Notes: generated by a model not told the origin, from the letters alone. 64,000 nucleotides of DNA from Dugong dugon (GCA_030035585.1 CM057482.1:57726828-57790827); one strand, 5' to 3'; shown: positions 34,839 to 46,787, counted from the first letter of the stretch. Made by a program: numbers and translations.

Positions 34839-35014
34839 AAGAAATAACTATTTTCAATGTTCCCTGTAAGTAGTACTTAGCTATTACACATGTCTCTGTA
34901 TGTAAAATTTTTGTGCAATGCCTCCCTGCGTGGAGTAGGGAAGAATTCTAGGAGCGCACAAAGGCACTGGAAAACCCAAGGGACGTCAAAATTCCTGTCC
35001 ACTAGGTGTCTTCT

Positions 35015-35189
35015 GGAAACCCTGGAGGCATACTGGATAAGTGCTACAACTGCTAACCGGAAGGCTGGCAGTTTGAATCCACCAGGAGCTCCTTGGTAAC
35101 TCTGTGGGGCAGTTCTACTCTGTCCTCTAGGGTTGCTATGAGTCTGAATCAACTCGACGGCAATGGGTTTGTTTTTTGCGGGGGGAGGA
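35015..35189 (+). mobile_element. tRNA-derived SINE (short form)
   Basis: GCTAACCGGAAGGCTGGCAG, AATCCACCAGGAGCTCCTTG, CTGTGGGGCAGTTCTACTCT, GAGTCTGAATCAACTCGACG, then a TTTG run. The target duplication ggtgtcttct (35005-35014) and ggcgtcttct (35190-35199) has one mismatch. Confidence 0.92.
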
Positions 35190-35199
35190 GGCGTCTTCT

Positions 35200-36461
35200 C
35201 TGTGTTCATAACTGCACATTTGCTGCTGGGTTTGTGGGATGTGTGAGGCTGGGAATGGGGAATTGTCAAAATGCCTCTTTATCATTACAGTGTTCTGTGG
35301 GTGGAAATGACCCCTCCAAAATTAGTAGGAAAATAATTTCTTTTCATTGACAGGTTTTAAAAATGTTCATCTTTACTCTGATAATACGAAGTTTACATGT
35401 AGGAGTAAAATTATAGTTTACACATTATTCACTTGAAAAAATCCTCATATCATTCATAACCTGGTGAAAAATAGACAAAATGGCAAAAAAGCAAAATGAA
35501 TATGAGTATTTACTTTACACAATCGATGGGCTGTAGAATGGCTGTATCTTAAAAGCAAATTGTAAAAGTAATATTTACTTTTCCCTAGCATTTGATCAGT
35601 TGACTTCGTAAAGAGTAATCTCTTATTAATGTAATTTTTTTTCTTTTCTGGAGTTTTGTTTTCTTACATTTGTTGCATATCACTTTATCCAGCACCTTTA
35701 GATCGAATACTAATTTATTTCTAACACTAAAAAAAAGCCTTTGTAGAAGTATAGTTAAAAAATTATTTTAGGAAAAGGTCATGTTTGCATGTATAGGGAT
35801 TTTTGTGAACTTCTGTATCTGTGAGATTACTTTGTGCCCAGTATTCAGTTTTGCCCTTAGAATTGATGGACCAGTTTCCTCATGGGAATTGTAGGCTGCA
35901 GAGGAGAGGGAGAAGTCAACTGATAACCACTGCAGGTGAGAAGGACTTGCTAAGGCAGGCGTTCCCCTTGGAGAGTTGCCGGGAACTGGAATAGACTTTT
36001 CTGATGAGGTGATCTCACCTGAATCTTGACCGGTAGGCAAGAAATTTGAATTAGAATTATTACTAGTCCTTATTCTTGTCCATGGTGAGGAGATCCTTGG
36101 TGAGGAGAGGTAGGACAACAGGGTGCATAAACACATTGGGGGATGAGACCTGTGCACCCCATCCCTGTTCTGTTCCACTCTTGGCTGAAGTTTTGAGGTG
36201 TGACGTTTGGAGGTGTCCTGATTAAGTCATGTAGAGTCAACAAAAGATAGCAAGGAGGGAGGGAAATTCTATTCCATAAAAGTTATTATTACTAGAGGAT
36301 GGTTTGTTGCCTCATGAAAAATTTCTGAGGGCATCTAAGCTCAAGAATGTTCATTTTTCCAAAAGAAGTCAAGAGCGCAGCACCATAGTGCCACTTTGCT
36401 TTGTTTTTTTCTCTACATTTATCTGCTTGAGATTTATAGCAAATTTTTCATCTGCAGTTTT
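35200..36461. other. Intron sequence without recognised repeat
   Basis: Apparently unique sequence. The 136-residue antisense frame (35768-36178) shows no domain or codon pattern that would support a gene. Confidence 0.45.
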
Positions 36462-36466
36462 ATACT

Positions 36467-37688
36467 TGTCTTACTTATCTGTGCTGCTATAACAGAAATA
36501 CCATAAGTGGAGGGCTGTCATGCACTGAATTGTGTCCCACAAAAATATGTGTCAACTTGGCTAGGATCCTCTGTTTTGTGATCTGATGTAATTATCCTAT
36601 AATCTTCCATTTTGTGTGTTGTAAATCCTGACCTCTATGTGTTAAAGAGGCAGGATTAGTGTGGGATGTATCTTGAGTCACCCTCCTTCACCACCCTTAC
36701 TCAAGCCACACCTTTGCTTGAGTCACATCTTTTCTCTTACAAGAAATAAAGGGAGAGAGAAGCAAGCAGAGATGAAGATCTCAGTACCACCAAGAAGAAG
36801 AGATGGGACTAGAGCACATATTTTGGACCTAGGGTCCCTGCACTGAGAACCTCCTAGAACCGGGACACATAGAGAGTTATAATGCTGGAGACAACATAAG
36901 ATGGCAAGAAGCAGCAGCAGGGAAACGGTGGCAGGAAACCAGGAGACCTTTGTGAGGCAGTGCATAAACCAGCCAACGGAATGACAGAGAGATGAGTGCT
37001 GTCCTGTAGGTGGAGTGGGGTGCCTCTGGACACTTATTGGCTGAGCTAAAGAACTTTGTAACACTTGCCTGAGCAGGGCAGAGGTTGGGTAGAGGGGCCG
37101 AGGATGAGTGAGATCTGCCTGCAGACATGACACAGCTGAGAAGAGGCTGCCCTGGTTGACGTGGACCTTTCTCCAGAGCTGATAGAGAGAGAAAGACTTC
37201 CCCTTGAGCCGACCCTCTGAATTCAGACTTCTAGCTTCCTAAACTGTGAGAAAATAAATTTCTGTTTTTTAAAGCCATCCACCTGTGGTATTTCTGTTAT
37301 TGTGGCACTAGATAACTAGAACAATGGCTTTAACAAACAGAAACTAATTTTCTCACAGTTTTTAGGAGGCTACAAGTCCAAATTCAGAGCAAGACCACTC
37401 TCTAGTGGCTCTGGGGGAAAGTCCTTGTCTCTTTTCAGCTTCTGTTCCTCAGTTCCTTGGTGATCTTCATGTGGCCTGGCATCTGTCTTCCCCCATTTCT
37501 GCTTGCTTTTCTGTGCCTAATCTACTCTTTTTATATCTTGAAGGTGATTGGCTTAACACACACCCTACACTGATATGACCTCATTAACACAATAAAGAAA
37601 GCCCTATTCCCAAATGTAATTACATCCACAAGTACAGTGGTTATGATTTACAACACATCTTTTGGGGGATACAATTCAATCCATAACA
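36467..37688 (-). mobile_element. MaLR/ERVL-type solo LTR, split by a second LTR
   Basis: Outer antisense LTR: TGTCTTACTTATCTGTGCTG at the left and ACAATTCAATCCATAACA at the right. The target duplication atact/atacc is at 36462-36466 and 37689-37693. Its own sequence is 36467-36515 plus 37324-37688; the middle is the inner LTR. Confidence 0.9.
36516..37323 (+). mobile_element. MaLR-type (MLT1-like) solo LTR nested in the opposite orientation
   Basis: It starts TGTCATGCACTGAATTGTGT and ends ACTAGATAACTAGAACA. An AATAAATTTCTG block near the end is placed as in MLT1-type LTRs. The 5-bp duplication is agggc (36511-36515) and atggc (37324-37328). The uninterrupted relatives read ATGGC at this position, so the left copy has one change. 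It is 808 bases with no internal coding region. Two overlapping antisense frames (36723-37133) are incidental. Confidence 0.9.
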
Positions 37689-37693
37689 ATACC

Positions 37694-38124
37694 CTTCATC
37701 AGTTTTTGAAAAATGTTGACTACTACTTATTTAAATGTTGCTTCTGCATCTCCCTCTCTCTTCACAGTCCAGGATTCCAGTCATATGAATGTTAAACATT
37801 TCTACCTTCTCCCATTTGTTTCTTATGCTTGTTTTGTTCTCTCATCCTTCTGCTGTTCATGCTTCAGTCAGTGGAAACTCTTCTGACCTATCTTCTAGCA
37901 TGCTGAGCCACTCCTCATCTGTATCCAATTATCTGTTAAAGACGTCTACTGAGTTCTTAATTTCAGTTACAGTATTTTTCAGTTCCAATGTTTTAATTTG
38001 ATATTTTCTAACAGATTTCAGTTCTCTAGTGAAATTCTCCATCTTGCTACCTATTTTCTTGACATACTAATCATTAAAATCCATGGTTGATAAAGGCAAT
38101 ATCTTGATCATTTTTGGTACTGTT
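37694..38124. other. Intron sequence, possibly old L1
   Basis: The sequence resembles the antisense ORF1/5' region of an old L1 (TTTCAGTTACAGTATTTTTC, TGACATACTAATCATTAAAA). It may continue at 39408. Too diverged for a firm call. Confidence 0.4.
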
Positions 38125-38140
38125 TCTATTGTCTGTTTTT
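38125..38140. repeat. Target-site duplication, left copy, of the L1 at 38141
   Basis: tctattgtctgttttt. The right copy at 39392-39407 is tctattgtctattttt (one mismatch). Confidence 0.88.
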
Positions 38141-39391
38141 ATTTATTTATTTTTATTGTTGTCTTTAAGTGAAAGTTTACAATTCAAGTTAGTCTCTCAT
38201 ACAAAAATTTATACATACATTGTTATGTGACCCTAATTGCTCTCCCTGTACTGTGACAGCACACTCCTCCTTTCCAGCCCAGATTTCCTGTGTCAGTTCA
38301 ACCAGCTCCTGACCTTCTCTGCCTTCTCATCTTCCCTCTGGACAGGAGTTACCCCTTTAGTCTCATGTATCTACTTGAGCTAAGAAGCACACTTTTCTCG
38401 AGTATCATTTTATGTCCCATAGTCCAGTCTAATCTTTGTCTGAAGAGTTGGCCTCTGGAATTATTTTAGTTTTGGGCTAACAGAGAGTCTGGGGGCTATG
38501 TCTTCCGGGGTCCCTCCAGTATCAATCAAACCATTAAGTCTGGTCTTTTTACTAGAACTTTAGTTCCACACCCCACTTTTTTCCTGCTCCGTCAGGGACT
38601 CTCTGTTGTGTTCCCTGTCAGGGCGGTCACTGTGGTAGCTGTACACCATCTAGTTCTTCTGGTCTCAGCCTGATGAAATCTCTGGTTTATGTGGCCCTTT
38701 CTGTCTCTTGGGCTTATACTTTCCTTGTGTCTTTGGTGTTCTTCGTTCTCCTTTACTCCAGGTGGTTGGGACCAATTGATGCATCTTAGATGGCAGCTTG
38801 CAAGCTTTTAAGACCCCAGACGACACTCACCAAAGTAGGATGCAGAACATTTTCTTAATAAGCTTTGTTATGCCAGTTGACCTAGATGTCCCCTGAAAGC
38901 ATGGTCCCCAGACCCCTACCCCTGCTACTCTGTCTCTCAAAGTGTTTGATTGTATTCAGGAAACTTCTTAGCTTTGGTTTAGTCCAGTTGTGCTGACCTC
39001 CCCGGTAGTGAGTGCTGTCCTTTCTTTCACGTAAGATAATTCTTATCTATTATCTAGTTAGTAAATAACCCTCCCTCTCCCTCCCTACCCTCGTAACCAT
39101 CAAAGAATGTTTTCTTCTATGTTTAAACCTTTTCTTGAGTTCTTAAATAGTGGTCTTATACAATATTTGTCATTTTGTGACTGACTTAATTCACTCAGCA
39201 TAATACCTTCCAGATTCCTCCATGTTATGAGATGTTTCACGGCTTCATCGTTGTTCTTTATCATTGCTTTGTATTCCATTATGTGAATATACCATAATTT
39301 GTTTATCCATTTGTCCATTGATGGACACCTAGGTTGTTTCCGTCTTTATGCTATTGTGAACAAAGCTGCAACGTACATAGGTGTGCATATA
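38141..39391 (-). mobile_element. 5'-truncated L1
   Basis: 1.25 kb antisense L1 end: the T-rich tail at 38141, the 3' UTR, then the last part of ORF2 (39318-39100 reads WINKLWYIHIMEYKAMIKNN and MLSELSQSQNDKYCI). It has a 16-bp duplication with one mismatch. The 3' UTR is the same type as at 33875 and 54633. Confidence 0.93.
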
Positions 39392-39407
39392 TCTATTGTC
39401 TATTTTT

Positions 39408-40409
39408 TTGCTTGGATCCCTTTCTTCCTATGTTTGGTAATTTTGATTTTGTATAAAAATTATAGAGGCTCTGGGTGATGTTTTCTCCTGTCTCTGGAGG
39501 TCTGAGTTGACTTGAGCTGATTCTCCTCCACTGTTAGGGTATATCTCCCAAGAAGTCCCAAGTGAGAGTCTGGGGTGCATCCCAGGGTCATTCTATGAAG
39601 GTCCTAAACTCTGATTTTTGAATTTCCAGTGTCAGATAATGGCTGAAAATTTTGCTCTTTATTTTAGCTGTTTTCTGATTGCTTTTTAACTTCTTATTCT
39701 GTGTGGCTTAGCAGCAAATGTTTCGAGAGAGGAACTAGTATTGAATGTTTGGCTCACCACTATTGTGTTCTCTGGGTTCTGGCTCCTCTTATTTTGACTG
39801 CCTTGGCTGCTTCAAACTCCAGTTTTTCTCTCAGCCCCTACTGGTTTCTATAACTTCTAGCAGGCACTCTTTGCCCAGTTCTCAACATCACGTACCCTGC
39901 CAGTAAGAGACAAGTTCTAGGGAGTGACATACAGGGGATTTGATTTACCACAGAGAGCCCAGCTTCTCTGCATCGGACTTCTTCAAAGAATTTTTGAATT
40001 TGTATTTTAATCAAATTTTCTATTTGTTCTTAGTGAGAGCATTGGTCTACTACAAGCTATCCCACTGTAGCCAGGCACCCTTGTTTTGAAAATTTGAGTT
40101 CAGATGGAATAAGTTTAATTTCTAATAAATAAGAAAGAATAAATTGGAACAAAGAGTTAAGGCCTAAAGGAACTTTCTTTCTTGCTTCAGTAGCCTCCAA
40201 AATGCCTTCAGGGTCATGAAGAAGAGAGTGTATTCTAGGATCAATGTTTCAAGGTTTTCCTTAAAATAATGAATGTTTGAAGGAAACTAAAGAAGGTTGA
40301 TTATGTATTTCTGTCAGCAGTATTAACTGTAGAGGAACAAAGTACTTTCCCTTGATCAGTCATTTAAGAGGATGGTCTTAAATGTAGTTCCAATATTCTT
40401 TTAAGACAT
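39408..40409. other. Intron sequence, partly old L1 5' region
   Basis: The first 400 bases may be the antisense 5' UTR of a diverged L1 continuing from 38124. The remainder is unassigned. Confidence 0.35.
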
Positions 40410-40425
40410 GAAAAGCAACGCTTTT
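40410..40425. repeat. Target-site duplication, left copy, of the ORF2-deleted L1
   Basis: gaaaagcaacgctttt. The right copy at 44985-45000 is gaaaagcaatgctttt (one mismatch). Confidence 0.9.
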
Positions 40426-40426
40426 T

Positions 40427-41741
40427 TTAAAAAATTTTTAATTGTACTTTAGATGAAGGTTTTACAGAACAAATAGTTTCTTATTAAACAGTCAGTACAC
40501 ATATTGTTTTATGACATTGGTTAACAACCCTACGACATGTCAACACTCTCCCTTCTCGACCTTGGAGGACCTTTCTTTTGGTGAAAATACATATAGCCAA
40601 AGTTACACCATTTAAAAAGTTTCTACATGTACAATTCAGTGACATTGATTACATTCTTCCAGTTGTGCTGCTATTCTCACTATCCATTTCCAAATTATTC
40701 CATCACCATTATCTTCAACTCACTGCCCCCTCGGCTTCCCATCAAACTTTCTGAGCTGCTGTTGTCCATTTGATCTCACATAGATAATTCTTTTTTTTTT
40801 TTTTTTGTACCTTAGATGAAGGTTTGCAGAACAAATAGTTTCTCATTAGACGGTTAGTACACATATTGCCCTATGACAATGGTTAACAACCCCACGACAT
40901 GTCAACACTGTCCCTTCTCAACCTTGGGTTCCCTATCATTAGCTTTCCTGTCCCCTCCTGCCTTCAAGTCCTTGTCCCTGGACTCCTGTGCCTCATTAGT
41001 CCTGTTTTGTGTTATGAGGCTTTCCAATCCCCGGCTGAATGGTGAACTTTGGGAGTGACTTCACCACTGAGCTAAAAGGGTGTCCGGGGGTCGTACTCTC
41101 GGGGTTTCTCCAGTCTGTCAGGACAGTAAATCTGGTCTTTTTTTTTTGTGAGTTAGAATTTTGTTCTACATCCTTTTCCAGCTCTGTCCAGGACCCTTTA
41201 TTGTGATGCCGGTCAGAGCAGTCAGTGGTGGTAGCTGGGCACCATCTAGCTGTACTGGACTCAATCTGATGGAGGCCATGGTAGCTGTGGTCCATTAGTC
41301 CTTTGGACTAATCTTTTCCTTGTATTCGTTCTCTTCATTCTCCCTTGCTCCCAAAGGGATGAGACCAGTGAAGTATCTTAGATGGCCACTCACAGTCTTT
41401 TAAGACCCTAGACACTACTCACCAAGGTAGAATGTAGAACATTGTCTTTATAAACTATGTTATGCCAATTGAGTTAGATGTTCCCTGAGACTGTGGTCCC
41501 CACAGCCCTCTGCCCAGCAATTCAGTCCCTCAGGGAGTTTGGAAGTGTCTATGGAGCTTCCATGGCCTTTCCTTTACAAGTTGTGCTGGCTTCTCCAGTA
41601 TTGTGTACTGTCTTACCCTTCACCCAAGTTACCACTTACCTATTGTCTGTTTAGTTCCCCCCCACCCCTCCCATCCCTCATAACCAACAAAGATTGTTTC
41701 TTTTTGTGTGTAAACTTTTACATGAGTTTTTACAGTAGAGG
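40427..41741 (-). other. L1 3' UTR with duplicated distal end and internal poly(A)
   Basis: On the + strand the block GTACTTTAGATGAAGG (40444) reappears as GTACCTTAGATGAAGG (40807). A run of 16 T at 40791-40806 directly precedes the second copy, equivalent to a poly(A) in the middle of the element's 3' UTR. Both copies continue through GAACAAATAGTTTCT, GTACACATATTG and GGTTAACAACCC. Confidence 0.85.
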
Positions 41742-42489
41742 TGTCATGCAATATTTGTCCTCTTATGATTAATTTATTTCACTCAGCCTAATGTCCTCCA
41801 GTATGATCCATGTTATGAGATGCTTCACAGATTCATCATTGTTCTTCATCGTTGCGTAATACTCCATTGTGTGTATGTACCATAGTTTATCCATTCATCT
41901 GTTGATGGGCATCTAGGTTGTTTCCATCTTTTTGCTTTTGTGAACAGTGCTGCAGTGAATATGGGTGTGCATATGTCTATTCTTGTGACGGCTCTTATTT
42001 CTCTAGGATATATTCCTAGGGGTGGGATTGCATTTTGTAGTGCTATTTTTTGTGGTGCTGACGTTTTCTTTGTTCCTCTTACTCTCCCGTGCTGAGTTCC
42101 TTTTGTTTGTGGGTTTTTTTTTTTTTACATTTCTTTTGTTTTTACTGAGACTTTATGTTTTTATTCATTATTTTGATGAGTAGGTTTGTAAACTTTCTTT
42201 GTGGTTATTTTGAAATTTACTCTTATCTTCCTAGATTTGAACCAGTCTATTATTACTTGGTATCGCCTTGCCTTCCTCTCCGTTAGAAGGTTTTATACCT
42301 ACACCGTTTATTCCTTCTTTTATTATTCTGATGTAGTTGTCATTTACAGATTAACCTCTCTGGTTCCCTGTTGTAATTCTTTTGGTTTTGGGTAGTCCTT
42401 AAGAGTTCATGTCCTAGGTTGGTATCTGGCTAGTACAATCCTGTGTCCTATATTCGGCCTGTGGCCTGATGTTGTTTGTTCTCAGCTTG

Positions 42490-43487
42490 AAGTACTCCCT
42501 TTAATAAGTCTTGTAAGTTTGGTTTGGTTTTTACATAGTCCCTTAATTTCTGTTTATCTGGAAATGACCTAATTTTACCAACATATTTGAATGAGAATTT
42601 TGCAGAATATATTATTCTAGGCTGACAATTTTTCCCCCAAGGTTTTGTGGATGTTATCCCATTGCCTTCTTGACTGCGTGGTTTCTGCTGAATAATATGA
42701 GCTTAGTCTTATTGTTTCCCCTCTCTGTGTGATTTTTTGTTTTTCTCAAGCTGCTCTCAGGATTCTTTGTCTTTGTTTTAGCAACTGTGATTATGATATG
42801 CCTCGGTGATTTTCTCTTGGGGTCTATCCCATATGGGGTTCATTGAGCTTCTTGGATGGCCAGCTTTTCATCTTTCATGATATTGAAGAAGTTTTCTGTC
42901 AGCAATTCTTCAATAATCCTCCCTATGTTTTCTGTTTTCTCCACTGTTCTGGAACTGCAATTGCTTGTAGATTTTTGCTTTTGATTGTATCTCACATAAT
43001 TCTCAGGGTTTCTTTATTTTTCTTCATTCTTTTTTTTTCTGATTTTTCCTCAAACAGAGTTGTATCCAAGTGTTTGTCTTCAATTCCACTGATCCTATCT
43101 TCCATTGTTTCAAACTTGCTCCTTAGTCCTTCTGTTGACACTGTCCATTTCTGAAATCTTGTCGTTTATCTTTTAGATTTCTAATTGTTGTTTTTGTATG
43201 ATTTCTAGTTGTGAATTTATCTTAGCATTTTGTTCTTGTATTGTTTTCTTGAATTCTTCCATTTTTTTGTCTGTATTTTCCATGAATTTGTCTATTTTTT
43301 CCTCATTTTTGTCCACTTTTTGCTTCAACTCTTGGATAATTCTGAATATTAGAGATTTGAATTGCCAGTCAGTTAGGTTTAGTGCCTTTTCTTCTACTGG
43401 AAAGTCATCTGGTATTTGGACGCCTACTGGAACCATCCTATCCTGTTTTAGTAAATGTTTTGATATTGTCTGCTGTCTTCGGGGCAT
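42490..43487 (-). pseudogene. L1 ORF1 remnant
   Basis: The N-terminal part (43487-43173) reads MPRRQQTISKHLLKQDRMVP and continues as a Lys/Glu/Gln-rich coiled coil of about 100 residues. The RNA-binding and C-terminal domains follow to about 42490 but in shifted frames. It is the ortholog-like equivalent of 6645-7649. Confidence 0.85.
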
Positions 43488-44984
43488 TCAGTGGTTATTT
43501 TCCTCATTTATTGATTGTAGATTTGTTTGTTTCATCTTGCTTTTTGTTTTATTTGGTTATGTCTGAGCAAGTTGGCTGTGTGTTCTTTTTTGTTTGTTCG
43601 TCTGTGGGCACGATACTTGTCACCTCCTTCTCCAATGGGCAGGGTCAGTCACTCAGGTATGGTATAGCAGGGCAGGTCCAGCTGAAGGGGAGTTGCTTGG
43701 ATGGGTTGTTTGTGGCATGTACCAGAGTTGACAGTGTGGACCAGGAATCAGTGTAGGGAAGATTCTAGTAGGCCGTGCCTGTGCTGCTCAGAAGTGTGAT
43801 GTTCAGTGCACGGTACAGGTAGGCAGGAAGGAGGGAGTAGATTGTGATGTGTGGAGCTAAGATGGGTATGGGAAAGATGAGAGAGAGGAGAGAGGAACAG
43901 GAGCCAAAAATATATACACAAACAAAAAAGAGTGCTAAGAGAGCTTGCTATTGGAGTGGACAGATGAGATACTGTGAAATGGAGAAAAACAAAAATGAAA
44001 AAAAAGGAAGAGGGTAAAAGAAAAAATGAATAAACCGAGAGACTGGAAATGAAGAATGACAAAAAGGGAATAAGAGAGAGAATAAAACAAAACAAAACAA
44101 AAAAACAAAAAACAAAAAAAAAAAAGGGGAAAAAAAAAAAAAACAAGAAGAAAGAAATGCCTCCAGTGATATCCCTGTGCGCCTGCGCAGAGTAAGGGAG
44201 TAGCTTCCAAGCTGTGAAGTACTGCCTGGCTGGAAGGAGCTCCCAAGCTGAGAAAAGAAAAAGAAAACAAACAAATAAATCAAAACAGAACAAATCAGAG
44301 CAAACAAACAAAAAATCCCTGGGGGTCCAACCAGCATGGTGGCACGGGCTGGAAAGTAGTTTCACAGTCCAGCAGTGTTTTGCAGCCTTTCAGGAAGAAG
44401 CAAAGATGGTGCATGGAGCCAGGTATTTGAGAGAAAGGACAGTGAGTTGGTGAGAGGTAAGGAAGAACTCTAAAGAAGAGGAAAAAAGCAACACCAGCAG
44501 CCAACAAAAGGCACTCAGGGAGCCAGCCAGTGCAGGCAGGTGGAATCCAAGTGACACTGGGGTGAAGCTTGTGCTTCTCAGCCAAGAGACTGTGGCTGCA
44601 GGAAGCAGAGGAGGCTGAGTGGGGGTGAAGAAGGGTGGGGGATGGGAAAGCATATATTGCTGGTTACCGGTTGTTCTGTCTTCTGCTGGAAGCTCAGTGA
44701 AGTTGCTTTCTTGTACTCCCTATTTGCTGATCTTTGATAGGAGTCCAAGATGGCGGATCTGTGCTGCAGTAGCTGATAGTGGACCTCTGCATGTTTCTCT
44801 CCTTGCTCTCTGTTCTCTGTCAGTTTCTTATTCCATTCAGTGCTTGGCTGAGTTCTTTATCTCTTCATTTGATGCGTAAGGTTTCAGGATTGATGTTTGA
44901 CTCTGTTTGACTTAGTTTTTCTGATCTTTGCTCTGGAGGGATGGCATGGTGATTCTGACTATAGCACTGTGTTGCCTGGAAGAG
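43488..44984 (-). promoter_or_regulatory. L1 5' UTR with a single monomer
   Basis: About 1.5 kb. It contains an A-rich stretch (43970-44310) and one copy of the block that is doubled in the other full-length L1 (about 44370-44667; GAAGCAAAGATGGTGCATGG, AGGTAAGGAAGAA, GGGAAAGCATATAT). The large antisense frame at 43748-44365 is low-complexity shadow of the A-rich stretch. Confidence 0.75.
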
Positions 44985-45000
44985 GAAAAGCAATGCTTTT

Positions 45001-45524
45001 ACACATAAAGTTTTTGTATTCCAGATTTAATTCACGTCTGGAAGGAAAGCTTTTGCCAGGTTAGGGGAGTTTTCAGTATAAATAATAATATTTAAAATAT
45101 AGCATATATAATATAAATCAATAGGCTCTACTGGAGAAGCCACACAATTTAAATGGAAATGATTTCTAGAGCTTTAAAAAAAAATCCAAGAACCAGAAAG
45201 AAGGTGGCATTTAAAGGCCTTTCTACATCTGAGGTTCAGTGAATCTCAGTCTGTAGTAGGTATGCATGCACCTGTGAGGCTCTGGAGCCCCATGCCCAGG
45301 TCTCTTTTTTGCTCACTCTCCTACCCCTAGCATCCAGCCCAGAGGCCCCAATAAATTTTTGTCAAATTAACAAATGAGTGAAAACCTGTCTTCACCCTCC
45401 GTCTTTCAATATGCATACAAGTCAGTATATCTTATGTATAAATACGTACATGTTCTGCACTCTTGTAAACTTTGCCATGTCTGTAGGTCACAGTTTCATT
45501 AGTTAGTTGGTTCACTTCTCTTGC
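45001..45524. other. Intron sequence without recognised repeat
   Basis: Apparently unique AT-rich sequence between the L1 and the SINE. It shows no coding or RNA signal. Confidence 0.45.
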
Positions 45525-45536
45525 TCTAACAATATT
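45525..45536. repeat. First copy of a shared target motif
   Basis: tctaacaatatt. Related copies are at 45750-45761 and 46789-46800. Confidence 0.8.
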
Positions 45537-45748
45537 AAACTAAACTAAACTTGTTGCTGTCGAGTCAATTCTGACGCGTGGTGATTCCATGTATTATAAG
45601 GAAGAACTGCTTCATAGGGTTTTCTTGGCTGTAATCTTAATGTAAGCAGATTGTCAGGACTTTTCTTCTGTGGTACCACTGGGTTGATTTGAACCGCCAA
45701 CCTTTAGGTTAGTAACTGAGCAAAAGCCATTTGTGCCACTTAGGGACC
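45537..45748 (-). mobile_element. tRNA-derived SINE, older copy
   Basis: Antisense with an AAACTAAACTAAAC tail, GCTGTCGAGTCAATTCTGAC, CATAGGGTTTTCTTGGCTGT, GATTTGAACCGCCAACC and a head ending GTGCCACTTAGGGACC. It is bounded by tctaacaatatt and tctaacagtatt. Confidence 0.85.
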
Positions 45749-45761
45749 TTCTAACAGTATT

Positions 45762-46787
45762 GTTGTTAGGTGCCATCAGGTTGGTTCTGACTCATAGTGA
45801 CCTTAGGCAGCATAGAACGAAACACTGCCTGGTCCTGTGCCATGCTCACAATTTTTGTTATACTTGGGCCCGTTGTTGCAGCCACTGTGTCAGTCCATCT
45901 CATTGAGAGGGTCTTCCTGTCTTCTGCTGACCCTGTACTTTACCAAGCATGATGTCCTTCTCTAGGGACTGATCCCTCCTGACAATATGTCCAAAGTATG
46001 TAAGACGTAGTCTCACCATCCTTGCTTCTAAAGAGCATCCTGGCTGCACTTCTTCCAAGACAGATTTGTTCACTCTTTTGGCAGTCCATGGTATATTTAA
46101 TATTTTTCACCAACACCACAATTCAAAAATGTCAGTTCTTCTTTGGTCTTCCTTATTCATCGTTCAGCTTTTGCATGCATATGAGGCGATTGAAAACACC
46201 ATGGCTTGGGCCAGGTGCACCTTAGTCGTCAAGGTGACTTCTTTGCTTTTCAATGCAGAAGCGGTTTTTTGCAGCAGATTTGCCCTATGCAGTGTGTCTT
46301 TTGATTTCTTGACTGCTGCTTCCATGGGTATTGATTGTGGATCCAAGCAAAAGGAAATCCTTGACAACTTCAATCTTTTCTCTGTTTATCATGATGTTGC
46401 TTATTGGTCCAGTTAGGAGGATTTTTGTTTTTGTTTTTTTTATGTTGAAGTGCAATCCATACTGAAGGCTGTAGTCTTTGATCTTCATGAGTAAGTGCTT
46501 CAAGTCCTCTTCACTTTCAGCAAGCAATGTTGTGTTATCTGCATAATGCAGATTGTTAATGTGTCTTCCTCCAATCCTGATGCTCTGTTCTTCTTCGTAT
46601 AGTCCAGCTTTTTGGATTATTTGCTCAGCATACAGTTTGAATAAGTATGGTGAAAAGATACAACCCTGATGTACACCTTTCCTGACTTTAAACCACGCAG
46701 TATACCCTTGTTCTGTCTAAACCACTACCTCTTGATCTATGTACAGGTTCCTCATGAGTACAATTAAGTATTCTGGAATTCCCATTC
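45762..46787 (-). mobile_element. 5'-truncated RTE/BovB-type LINE
   Basis: 1.03 kb antisense. The 3' end TGTTGTTAGGTGCCATCAGG is followed by CATAGTGACC and the coding end. A minus-strand RT block (46527-46285) reads MLAESEEDLKHLLMKIKDYS and VKDFLLLGSTINTHGSSSQE. It is flanked by a perfect 13-bp duplication ttctaacagtatt at 45749-45761 and 46788-46800. Truncated just upstream of the RT catalytic region. Confidence 0.93.

Larger units (their letters stand above)
40426..44984 (-). mobile_element. L1 with both ends but an about 3.5 kb ORF2 deletion
   Basis: 4.56 kb antisense copy of the same family as 1195-9535. The 3' UTR lies at 40426-41740, a short ORF2 C-terminal stub at about 41741-42030, then the start-of-ORF2/inter-ORF text from 42031, ORF1 at about 42490-43487 and the 5' UTR to 44984. 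The junction at 42030/42031 joins positions equal to 2663 and 6184 of the other copy, removing endonuclease, RT and most of the C-terminal region. A 16-bp target duplication shows that the two ends belong to one insertion. Confidence 0.92.

Noticed and set aside
42025-42040. Splicing as the cause of the ORF2 deletion in the L1 at 40426
   Set aside because: The intact relative has no GT at the upstream breakpoint on the L1 sense strand, only an AG at the downstream side, so a canonical intron is not supported.
43748-44365. 205-residue antisense open frame rich in Phe, Leu and Ser
   Set aside because: Low-complexity reading of the A-rich part of an L1 5' UTR, with overlapping similar frames in two other phases. 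No domain.
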